Both the position numbers and the translations under genes were made by a program. 64,000 bases of DNA from a bacterium. Its GTDB lineage: Bacteria > SZUA-79 > Acidulodesulfobacterales > Acidulodesulfobacteraceae. Below are positions 7,832 through 15,931 of the stretch, in pieces. Under the pieces are notes generated by a model. It saw only the letters and a program-made list of their open reading frames with translations, did not search any database and had not been told where the DNA came from. The DNA is taken from positions 215,138-279,137 of the forward strand of contig JAJYYR010000002.1 of NCBI GenBank assembly GCA_021800805.1, read 5' to 3'. How positions within the stretch are numbered: position 1 is the first letter of the stretch; each line of letters opens with the position of its first letter.

Positions 7832-8515
7832 TTATAAATAACTTTCGGTTAGCTTTAATATATTGGTTTTAAGATTATCCATCGTCAGGGAATAAGGATC
7901 TAAGCGTGAAATCTTATCGGCCAATTCAGAGAGCCCTATCTCGCTCTTTATCCACATCGAAAAATCGTTAGACATTCTGGCATTTATTCTAAAATGAGCC
8001 TCGAAAAAATGATAATAAAAAGAAAAAATAGTGATATTTGCAAGCGTGTCGTGAAACTCTCTCAAAGTATAAGCGATTTTTCCGGTATCCATTATAAAGG
8101 TGGCTGCCTTCATAAAATTGAATCTTTCGTTGATATCCACCTGCCTTATTTTATTCTCCTTCCTCGATGTTAGAAATTTATCTATAATTTCGACTATTTT
8201 TCTTTTATAATCGCCGATATTATTGTAATCAAAAATATCCGTTCCGGCAATTTCCTCGCTCAGAAAACTCTCTCCAAGCCCGTTATTAATCCAGTACGCA
8301 AAATCGTTAGTGGCCGAGGGGACCATATAATGATGCTGCAGTAAATAATGGTGGGTATGATAATATATAATGGAATCGTCCGCCTTTTTAATGCCGTTTA
8401 AAAGCTGCCTCAAATTAAGCGCATACTCGCCGGTTAGAATAGGCAGCGTTACTCTTGTGAAAAACCTGAAAGGGTAATTAACCCTCTTATCGGCAATATT
8501 AGAAATATTATTCAT
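7832..8515 (-). CDS. DUF5752-like protein of the trehalose cluster
   Basis: A 227-residue soluble protein without signal peptide. It is rich in aromatic residues and histidines: YYHTHHYLLQHHY near residue 50, then SFYYHFFEAHFRIN near 170. The two halves look related: each has a His/Tyr-rich helix followed by a DFAYWI or DFSMWI motif. I recognise the pattern of the DUF5752 family, often found beside TreT-type glycosyltransferases; its function is not known. The ATG overlaps the mscS stop (ATGA), so it is made together with the channel. A regulatory or sugar-sensing role is only a guess. Confidence 0.6.
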   Translation of the reverse strand: MNNISNIADKRVNYPFRFFTRVTLPILTGEYALNLRQLLNGIKKADDSIIYYHTHHYLLQHHYMVPSATNDFAYWINNGLGESFLSEEIAGTDIFDYNNIGDYKRKIVEIIDKFLTSRKENKIRQVDINERFNFMKAATFIMDTGKIAYTLREFHDTLANITIFSFYYHFFEAHFRINARMSNDFSMWIKSEIGLSELADKISRLDPYSLTMDNLKTNILKLTESYL

Positions 8516-9465
8516 TTTGCTTTACCTGTACTTATTATCTGCGTTTTTAATACATAAGAAAGTACAAAATCCCTCACCGGGTCTTCATAAATAGAAGGAG
8601 TGAAAACCTCAACAGCCACAAAATAGCTTGATAAGGAAAGGTCAATTATTCTCACGGCAGGAGGCGGGCTTGCCGTTATTAATGAATTCCCGCCTGCAGA
8701 TTCCGTGTTTTTAAGAAGATAATCTACCAGATTTTTTTTAAAACTTTCGAAATCTACAGTTTTATCAATTTCAAATCTTATCCTAACTAATCTTTTTTTT
8801 ATGCCGTTATAGTTTGTTACCAACGCCTGCATTAAAATATTATTGGGCGCCTTTATTATAAACCCGTTATCCTCTTCAAGCGTAGTGAAAAGAATATTTA
8901 TATCTTTTATGATGCCGGTATATCCCGGCTTGGCCGCTTCATGCTGATATGTTGACATCAAAAGCCCCCACTGCCACGTTACGACGGTAATTCTATCCCC
9001 TATTTTAAACGGCTTACCGATTAAAATTACAAACCCGGCAAACAAGTTTGATAAAAGGGTTTGCGAAGCTATGCCGAGTATTACGCCGACAAACGTAGCT
9101 CCAAGCAGGATATTTGTAATATCTATCCCGAGAGTCGTAAAAATAAGCAACGCTAAAGTAAAATACAGAATAAAACTGAAAGAAAATTTTAATAAACCTA
9201 TTTTATCGCTCGAAATATAATTGCCCAGCAATTTAAAAAGACTTTTTTGGAAAAGTTTTATTGCGATTATACCAAAAATTGCGGTGAATACCGCCTCTAA
9301 AACCGAAAATGCCCCTTTAGGCAGGTAAGCGTTAGAAAAGCTTCCTAAATATGCAGAAATAACGTAAAAAATTATAAAAAATAGCCCTGAAATAATAAAT
9401 AAAAGGATAATAATATTTAAAAGATTTTTAAATACCGATTTTTCTTTCTTGTTAAAATTATTCAT
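8512..9465 (-). CDS. Small-conductance mechanosensitive channel (MscS family)
   Basis: A 317-residue membrane protein. Helices occupy about 15-165, including the pore-lining glycine/alanine-rich ILLGATFVGVILGIASQTLL. The MscS beta domain begins PFKIGDRITVV. An insertion of roughly 18 residues (TWQWGLLMSTYQHEAAKPG) separates this strand from the usual GIIKDINILFTTL continuation. Channels of this family release solutes on hypo-osmotic shock. The gene sits between otsA and the DUF5752-like gene, and its stop overlaps the next ATG. The cluster thus pairs synthesis of an osmolyte with its emergency release. Confidence 0.88.
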   Translation of the reverse strand: MNNFNKKEKSVFKNLLNIIILLFIISGLFFIIFYVISAYLGSFSNAYLPKGAFSVLEAVFTAIFGIIAIKLFQKSLFKLLGNYISSDKIGLLKFSFSFILYFTLALLIFTTLGIDITNILLGATFVGVILGIASQTLLSNLFAGFVILIGKPFKIGDRITVVTWQWGLLMSTYQHEAAKPGYTGIIKDINILFTTLEEDNGFIIKAPNNILMQALVTNYNGIKKRLVRIRFEIDKTVDFESFKKNLVDYLLKNTESAGGNSLITASPPPAVRIIDLSLSSYFVAVEVFTPSIYEDPVRDFVLSYVLKTQIISTGKAK

Positions 9466-9499
9466 TTTTTTTATTTCTAAATTTAACTTTAGTTTTATA

Positions 9500-11020
9500 T
9501 TAAATCAGATAGAGCGATAGAAGAAAATTATATGCCCAGTCATAGATATCGTTTTCCCTTATTACGTTTTGCATTTTTTCCATTCTTCTTTTCTTTTCCT
9601 CCTCATCCATAAATAACGCCTTATAAATAGATTCGGCAAAACATTCGACGTTAAAAGGATTAACTAATACTGCGTCTGTAAGTTCTTTGGCTGACCCTGC
9701 AAACTTGGATAAAACTAACATTCCCTTTAAATCGCTATTAGCCGCGACATATTCTTTAGAAACAAGGTTCATACCGTCGTGAAGCGGGCTGACGATAGCA
9801 ATATCGGCCATTCTATAATATGCAAGATATGTTTCTAATTCGAGCTGTTTGAAATATCTAACTATCGGGTACCAGTCGGATGTTCTATACTTCCAGTTAA
9901 TATTATTTATCAGCCTGGAAATTTCATCGTTAAATTTGCTATAGGCTTCGATATTTATTCGTGAAAGCACTCCAAACTGAACAAAAACAAACTTACCTTG
10001 AAGTTCGGGGTATTTTTCCAACAGCTTGTCGATCGCCGTTAGCTTTTCGATGATTCCCTTCGTGTAATCGAGCCTGTCGACGGAAACCGCTAAATACTCA
10101 TAGGAAGGTTCTATAATCTCATCGTTGTTTTTTACGTTCTCGATAATTTTTTCCACGTTATCGGACATCGAGAAGTGGTAAAGGTAATGCGCATCGACGC
10201 TTATGGGGAACGGCGCGACCTTTGTTTTATGCCCTTTATAAGTCACGGAATAGTCTGCCCAGTTTACCTGAGCCTCGAGTTCCCATTCACACGTCCTTAA
10301 AAAGTTTTGGCAATGATAAATTATTTGGAAACCTATAAGGTCGTTTGCAAGGAGACCTTCTAATATAGCCTCTTTTTCGGCGCAGATAGAAAATATTTCA
10401 GGGTTAGGCCATGGAATATGCCAGAATAAAGATACTTTTATATTCCGGTCATGCTCTTTTATATATTTAGCGCATCTTACAAGGTGGTAATCCTGCAGCC
10501 AGACGACATGCTCTGCTTCCGTTTCGCCGGTCCCGTTCTTTTCGCCTGCGGAATCATTGTAAGTTTTTATTTCATCTATAACGGCATCGGCAAATTTTTT
10601 ATTGACCTCGTCGTATTCTATAAATTGTTCCGAATTAAATTTTGGCCTGACATATACTATATGGCATAACGGCCATAAAACCGAATTTGCATAACCGTAA
10701 TAATAATCGTTTAGCTCTTGCTTCGATAGAAAAAGCCTTTTAACGGTATAAAATTCACCGGGGTCGTCTCCCTGTAATTTTACCCTGCCCCTATCGTCCG
10801 AAACCGCTTTATCGGCGCTTCCGCCGCCGTAAGCAATCCATGTTCCGTTTAGGTTTTTCATGATGGGTTCGAGCGCTATCGTGAGTCCGCCTACCGACTT
10901 AACCGGTTTAATCTTCTTGCCGACATACTCATGGGCAACGGGTTCACGATTCGAAACCACGATAAGATTTATATTGCCTAATTTTTCCTTGATTAAATCT
11001 TTAAATCTAGATTTTTCCAT
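9500..11020 (-). CDS. otsA: Trehalose-6-phosphate synthase
   Basis: It transfers glucose from an NDP-glucose to glucose-6-phosphate (GT20 family). The 506 residues match the usual length. Conserved blocks are SNREPVAHEY at the N-terminus, WLQDYHLV in the acceptor site, FWHIPWPNPEIF, VDRLDYTKGI and PLHDGMNLVSKEYVA. Its product is dephosphorylated by the otsB product encoded immediately upstream (27-base gap). It is part of the otsB-otsA-mscS-DUF5752-treT run. The donor nucleotide cannot be read from sequence with certainty. Confidence 0.95.
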   Translation of the reverse strand: MEKSRFKDLIKEKLGNINLIVVSNREPVAHEYVGKKIKPVKSVGGLTIALEPIMKNLNGTWIAYGGGSADKAVSDDRGRVKLQGDDPGEFYTVKRLFLSKQELNDYYYGYANSVLWPLCHIVYVRPKFNSEQFIEYDEVNKKFADAVIDEIKTYNDSAGEKNGTGETEAEHVVWLQDYHLVRCAKYIKEHDRNIKVSLFWHIPWPNPEIFSICAEKEAILEGLLANDLIGFQIIYHCQNFLRTCEWELEAQVNWADYSVTYKGHKTKVAPFPISVDAHYLYHFSMSDNVEKIIENVKNNDEIIEPSYEYLAVSVDRLDYTKGIIEKLTAIDKLLEKYPELQGKFVFVQFGVLSRINIEAYSKFNDEISRLINNINWKYRTSDWYPIVRYFKQLELETYLAYYRMADIAIVSPLHDGMNLVSKEYVAANSDLKGMLVLSKFAGSAKELTDAVLVNPFNVECFAESIYKALFMDEEEKKRRMEKMQNVIRENDIYDWAYNFLLSLYLI

Positions 11021-11047
11021 ATAGTATATATTTAAATAAAATAATCG

Positions 11048-11953
11048 TTACCGTTTCTTCGGATAAATGCCGTTTGCGTTATGCAGCCGACGGTATAAAT
11101 CCGCTATTTTTTCAGTAATGATATAGGTCTGGCTATAATTATCCAAGTAATAATCCGCATTCGATTTCTTTTTTCCTACGACGCTGCCCATATTAAGCAC
11201 ATTTGCGCCGGTCGTAATGTATTCGGCGCCTCTACTATCTTTGAACATAGTTTCGTCCGTCAGATCGTCTCCGGCGCTAAATCTTAAAATATTTAATATA
11301 TTGCCGCCGGATTTTATATCGTGCATAACCGCTAATTTTCCGGTTATATAATTGCAGGCTTTCCCCTTGTCCCAGTCGAATTTAGGCCTTACCTCGACTA
11401 TTTTTTTGCCCCTTTTTAGATGTAAAAGCGCTTTATATTCCTTATTGGATTTAATAATTTCTTTTGTTTCTTTTTTTAATTTTGAAATGTTTTCGGGACT
11501 AAGCATTCTGCAATGAAGGCTTATCGAATATTTTTTATTTTCGATTATCAGCCCGGGTATTTCTATCTTTCTGAGGTCTTTTTCTATTTTTTTTACAATT
11601 TTTATAAAACTGCCGGATTGTTTTCCTCCGGCAACGAAATTTATTTTTAAATCCTTATAATAACTTTCTATCTCCATGCCGTGGTTGCCTGAATATATTA
11701 TATTACTGCTTATACCTACCCTTTTTTTTATATCTTTTAATTCCCTGCCCGTTACTATGCAATAATAAATTCCTTCAATATCCGCTATTTTTTCTATCGT
11801 TTTTTTGTGATCAATATCTAAATATGCGGCATAAGGATTTTTTTGAATTTTAGCGAGCGTTCCGTCGAAATCGATGCAAAGCAGTAATACATCCGGATTA
11901 AAATGCTCTATTTTGCGTTTAACGTTGGTGAAAGATTCGATTATATTATTCAT
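11048..11953 (-). CDS. otsB: Trehalose-6-phosphate phosphatase
   Basis: HAD-superfamily phosphatase that completes the OtsAB route. The catalytic motif is CIDFDGTLA near residue 28, with GNHGMEIE and the metal-binding GDDLTDETMF further on. The length of 301 residues is slightly above the usual 250-270. It is the first gene of the trehalose cluster. It is divergent from the sigma-54-type activator at 12148, and the 194-base gap between them must hold both promoters. No clear ribosome site precedes the ATG. Confidence 0.93.
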   Translation of the reverse strand: MNNIIESFTNVKRKIEHFNPDVLLLCIDFDGTLAKIQKNPYAAYLDIDHKKTIEKIADIEGIYYCIVTGRELKDIKKRVGISSNIIYSGNHGMEIESYYKDLKINFVAGGKQSGSFIKIVKKIEKDLRKIEIPGLIIENKKYSISLHCRMLSPENISKLKKETKEIIKSNKEYKALLHLKRGKKIVEVRPKFDWDKGKACNYITGKLAVMHDIKSGGNILNILRFSAGDDLTDETMFKDSRGAEYITTGANVLNMGSVVGKKKSNADYYLDNYSQTYIITEKIADLYRRLHNANGIYPKKR

Positions 11954-11959
11954 TAGTCT

Positions 11960-11981
11960 AAGATTAATATAAGATTAATAT
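11960..11981. repeat. Tandem 11-bp direct repeat in front of otsB
   Basis: AAGATTAATAT occurs twice head to tail (11960-11970, 11971-11981), seven bases upstream of the otsB start codon. It could be a regulator site or simple slippage. No -24/-12 sigma-54 promoter was seen nearby. Confidence 0.5.
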
Positions 11982-12147
11982 ATGCGAAGATTCCGAAGAA
12001 ATTTTTTTGAGAATAAACAGATAGTAGCATAAATAGAGGCAAAATGCAAATATCTCCTGTTGATTTTTAATTTAAAATGTTGTATAAAAAATAAAATAGC
12101 GTTTTATATCGCGCTTTTAATTTAAATAATAATTTTAACGCCTAAAA

Positions 12148-13206
12148 ATGAACTTACAAAATGAATTAATCGAACGCTATGCGGAACAATTTCCCGACTC
12201 GAGAATCGGAAAATGCATAAAAATCATAGAACGCGCGGCAAGGATGAAAACTAATCTTCTCATTCAGGGAGAAACCGGCACGGGGAAAACAACCCTGATT
12301 AATTTTGTCGGAAAAAAAATTTCCCCGACAAAGCCCCTCGTTACGGTCTCCTGCTTTAATTTGTCCGGAGAACTTTTTCAATCCGTGCTTTGCGGTCATC
12401 TAAAAGGGGCATTTACCGGCGCGGTGGAAACTACCGAGGGGAAGGCTCAAACCGCTAATAACGGGGTGCTGTTTTTTGACGATGTCGATACTTTAACTAT
12501 GGACAACCAGTCTAAACTTTTATATTTTCTGGATTATCACGTGTGCGAAAAGGTCGGCAGCACAATGCCTGAATTATTAAACTTATGGACGGCATTCTCC
12601 ACAAATTCCAATATCGAAGAAAAAATAACGACCGGCTTTATGAGGGAAGATTTTTATTACAGGATTTCCACTATTAAGGTAAATATTCCTCCTTTAAGGG
12701 AAAGACCTAATTTTATAAGATATTTTATTGAAAATTATCTGGACAGTTTAAAAATTTCGTACTGCAAAAGATTTATGGACGAATGTCTCGGGTACTTATG
12801 GCCCGGGAATATCAGAGAAATGACTTCCGCGCTTGATAGGATTCGGATTTTAAATTACGACGGCTGTAAAAAGGTTAAATCGCTTAAAGAATGCGGCATA
12901 GAATTTAATATAAAAACAAAACGGCAAATTTATGGCAACGGGCAAAATATAACAGGCAAATTTTCTATGTCCAATGCTAATAAGGATACCTATGCCGATA
13001 AATTCGAAAATGAAAGTTTATTGCGAAGCGGTTTAAACGGCAGTGGAGAAGATGTTTTCGATATAATTTCAGAAAAAAATAGAATTATAGGCGCATTAAA
13101 AAAAGCAAAATACAAGAAGAATAAAACCTGCAAAATATTGGATATTTCATACTCTACGCTATGGCGAAAATTAAAAAGATATGAAATCTACGAAAAACTC
13201 AGATAA
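12148..13206 (+). CDS. Stand-alone sigma-54-dependent transcriptional activator
   Basis: A bacterial enhancer-binding protein of 352 residues that starts directly with the AAA+ domain and lacks any receiver, PAS or GAF domain. Walker A is GETGTGKT (41-48), the sigma-54 contact loop is GAFTGA (87-92), and Walker B is VLFFDDVD (107-114), where most relatives have LFLDE. The MREDFYYRI segment and GNIREM helix are present. A C-terminal Fis-type helix-turn-helix ends ILDISYSTLWRKLKRY. It is divergent from the trehalose cluster, which it may regulate. Lacking a sensor domain, its activity is probably set by expression level or a partner. Confidence 0.88.
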   Translation: MNLQNELIERYAEQFPDSRIGKCIKIIERAARMKTNLLIQGETGTGKTTLINFVGKKISPTKPLVTVSCFNLSGELFQSVLCGHLKGAFTGAVETTEGKAQTANNGVLFFDDVDTLTMDNQSKLLYFLDYHVCEKVGSTMPELLNLWTAFSTNSNIEEKITTGFMREDFYYRISTIKVNIPPLRERPNFIRYFIENYLDSLKISYCKRFMDECLGYLWPGNIREMTSALDRIRILNYDGCKKVKSLKECGIEFNIKTKRQIYGNGQNITGKFSMSNANKDTYADKFENESLLRSGLNGSGEDVFDIISEKNRIIGALKKAKYKKNKTCKILDISYSTLWRKLKRYEIYEKLR

Positions 13207-13222
13207 ATAAATGTCCCAACAA

Positions 13223-13256
13223 AAAAATGGGACGGATTTTAATCCGTCCCATTTTT
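13223..13256. terminator. Bidirectional hairpin between converging genes
   Basis: AAAAATGGGACGGATT (13223-13238) and AATCCGTCCCATTTTT (13241-13256) are perfect arms with a two-base loop, flanked by A- and T-runs on either side. It ends both the activator gene and the P-type ATPase gene. The GGGAC core resembles the hairpins at 30862 and 33472. Confidence 0.8.
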
Positions 13257-13290
13257 GATCTTCTTTTTATACGCTTTTTACAAATAAAAT

Positions 13291-15723
13291 TTAAGGTCTT
13301 ACGTTATATTTCCTAAAAATCCATACCTTTGCGATATCAATCAAGAACAGATAAACTGCTCCGAATACATAAATGCGGATTATTTCCAAAAGAGGAATTC
13401 GGGCTATAAGAGGATGGTTTTCAAACTTGACTCCTAACCATGCCAGAAAAGAAACGACTATTAAATCCGCTATGGTTGCAATCATCATATATTTTGACGG
13501 CGCGCTCTTATAAAAATAATCCGCCGTTCTAACCAAATAAAGAACTCCCTGTCCGGTAAATACCATTATTAAAAAAACTATAGTCGCAATCTGACTCATA
13601 TCGTAATGACCCTGCATTTTATAATAAACAAGGGCTCCAAACGAAAAAATCAGCTGAAATATGCCCATTGCTACCGAACCAATTACCATATTTTTAATTT
13701 TCCATTCATTCGGCTTAAGAGAATGCTTAACGTTATCGGTAGAAATCGACATCGTCACGAAATCGTTCGTGAAAAGCAGTAAAATAACAAGCACCGGCGT
13801 AATTATAAAAGAATTTTTTGCCGGCGTATTATAATAATAATTCATAAGAATAATGCCGAATATCGTAAAGAAAGAAATCTCTATAGTTTTGGCTATCTTA
13901 TTGAGCACCCAAGTCGCCATTCTCTGAAATATTTCCCTGCTGGTTTTTATTGCGGAAACGATATCGGACAAACCGGGGTCGGTAAGGACGATACTGGCGG
14001 CGGCTTTTGCGACATCGGTGGAGCCGGAAACGGCAATGCCGACCTCCGCCTGTTTGAGCGCCGGAGAATCATTAACTCCGTCTCCCGTCATACCGACTAT
14101 ATAGTTATTATCCTGCAAAGCCTTAACTATGTTATATTTGTCTTCCGGATAAATACCTCCGAACACGTCATAATCCGCAAGACCTTTTTCTTTTTCTTTA
14201 TCCTTGCTCATTTCTATAAGCTCTTTTCTTTCGCATACCCTTTCGCCTATATCCAGTCTTTTAGCAATGGTTTTGGCGGTAATAGCGGTATCTCCGGTAA
14301 GCATTATTACTCTTACGCCTAAATTGCGAAGTTCGTGAACAAGTGGTTTGGAATCCACTCTTTCGGGGTCCATAAACCCTAAGAATCCTAAAAATTCGTA
14401 TTTTCCCCCTTTCTCGTAAGCCGCCGCAAGAACTCTTTCTCCTTTTTGGGCAAGTTCTCTCTCGACGTTTTCATATTTATACGGCGCTTCGGAGTTTTGC
14501 TGAGTAAGATTCCATATAGTTCCGGGCTGTCCTTTGAATATTCTAACTTCTTCTCCGTTAACCTTATACAAACCTTCAGTCCTTTTAGTGGCAGGATCAA
14601 AAGGCGTGAAAGAAACTTTCTCTCCTTCCGGCTTCAAGTTCATAGGGTTCGTAACTTTAAATATTGCATCGTCTAAGGCATCCTGACTTTTTTCGTCGCT
14701 TGCCATAATGGAGTATGTAAGCAGTTCTTCTTTAGTATGCCCTTCGACGGGAGTTATATCTTCCAGTATAACCTTGTTTTCGGTCAGCGTTCCGGTCTTA
14801 TCGGAACACAAGACGGTCATTGCCGCAGATTCTTCTATTGCCGATAATTTAGTGGTAAGAACCCCTTTTTTTGAAAGTTCAAGGGCTCCCAGCGCCGTGG
14901 AAAGGGTGTAAGTTGCGGGAAGAGCGATAGGAATAGCGGCTATCAGAATAACGAGGATAAATACTATCGTATCCGCAGGGCTGAAACCGTGCGAAAGCGC
15001 ATAAACGAGAAAAAATGCCAAAAGAATAAAATCCATATACATCATATACTTGACGATTTTAAAAATAAGTTTCGACAGGTTGCTCTTAGTCTTGGCTATT
15101 TTAACGAGTTCGGCGGTTTTTCCGAAATAACTTTCCTTTCCGGTAGCAACGACGATCCCTGTCGCTTCGCCTCTTTTTACCACGGAGCCCGAAAAAGCGA
15201 CGCTTCCTTTCTCCGCCTCTATTGGAAGAGATTCTCCGGTAAGCGCAGATTGGTCAAGCTGTATTTGGCTGTCAAGAATTTTAATATCCGCAGGAACAAA
15301 ATCGCCCATCCTTAAATGAACGACATCATCCGGAACAAGGTATTTTGCATCGAGTATAGTCCATTTATCGTCCCTCATAACCTTTGCCTTAACGGCGAGA
15401 CGCTGTTTTAAAAGTTCAAGCGCCTGCTGTGCTTTGCCTTCGTGCATAAAAGACATTATGCTGTTAAATATCAGGAGTGCCAGTATTATTGCCGCCTCGA
15501 TGAATTTTACATCCTGCCCTCTAGTTATTCCCACTATAATTTCCAATAATGCCGCAAATTCAAGCATCCATGGGATAGGACCCCAGAACCTTTTTAATAA
15601 TTCTTTTACGGGATTTCTTTTTTCTTCCTCTACGCAGTTCAAACCGCACACTTCGATTTTTTGGTTTGCCTGTTCGGTCGTAAGGCAAACATACTCACAC
15701 ACCGTTTCTTTTTCTTTAGCCAT
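13291..15723 (-). CDS. Plasma-membrane proton-efflux P-type ATPase (P3A type)
   Basis: It pumps protons out of the cell with ATP. The 810 residues carry the actuator motif ALTGES (160-165), the phosphorylation site SDKTGT with D308, TGDGVNDSPALK in the nucleotide domain, and the M4 segment AAIPIALPA. After the M5-M6 region, FTNDFVTMSISTDNV corresponds to the plant/fungal H+-ATPase segment with its key membrane aspartate. The extra N-terminus is cysteine-containing (CEYVCLTTEQ, EVCGLNC). A strong GGGGGGG-containing ribosome site precedes the ATG. Such pumps are frequent in acidophiles, so a role in pH homeostasis is inferred. It is monocistronic, ending at the hairpin at 13223. Confidence 0.93.
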   Translation of the reverse strand: MAKEKETVCEYVCLTTEQANQKIEVCGLNCVEEEKRNPVKELLKRFWGPIPWMLEFAALLEIIVGITRGQDVKFIEAAIILALLIFNSIMSFMHEGKAQQALELLKQRLAVKAKVMRDDKWTILDAKYLVPDDVVHLRMGDFVPADIKILDSQIQLDQSALTGESLPIEAEKGSVAFSGSVVKRGEATGIVVATGKESYFGKTAELVKIAKTKSNLSKLIFKIVKYMMYMDFILLAFFLVYALSHGFSPADTIVFILVILIAAIPIALPATYTLSTALGALELSKKGVLTTKLSAIEESAAMTVLCSDKTGTLTENKVILEDITPVEGHTKEELLTYSIMASDEKSQDALDDAIFKVTNPMNLKPEGEKVSFTPFDPATKRTEGLYKVNGEEVRIFKGQPGTIWNLTQQNSEAPYKYENVERELAQKGERVLAAAYEKGGKYEFLGFLGFMDPERVDSKPLVHELRNLGVRVIMLTGDTAITAKTIAKRLDIGERVCERKELIEMSKDKEKEKGLADYDVFGGIYPEDKYNIVKALQDNNYIVGMTGDGVNDSPALKQAEVGIAVSGSTDVAKAAASIVLTDPGLSDIVSAIKTSREIFQRMATWVLNKIAKTIEISFFTIFGIILMNYYYNTPAKNSFIITPVLVILLLFTNDFVTMSISTDNVKHSLKPNEWKIKNMVIGSVAMGIFQLIFSFGALVYYKMQGHYDMSQIATIVFLIMVFTGQGVLYLVRTADYFYKSAPSKYMMIATIADLIVVSFLAWLGVKFENHPLIARIPLLEIIRIYVFGAVYLFLIDIAKVWIFRKYNVRP

Positions 15724-15931
15724 TTACCCCCCCAATTTGTTTAAAAATACGGTTAATTAAAAAAATAAATATTTAGATAAAATACGCGTATGCGCAAAGA
15801 AAAGAAGTGCATTTTTTATGCCGTGAGATGCTCTTCTTGTATTTGTTTAGATAAGACTAATTTTTGAAAGGGCTAATATAGTTTTTTGAAATAAAATGAA
15901 AAGATTTGAAATGATATGAAATATAATGAAT

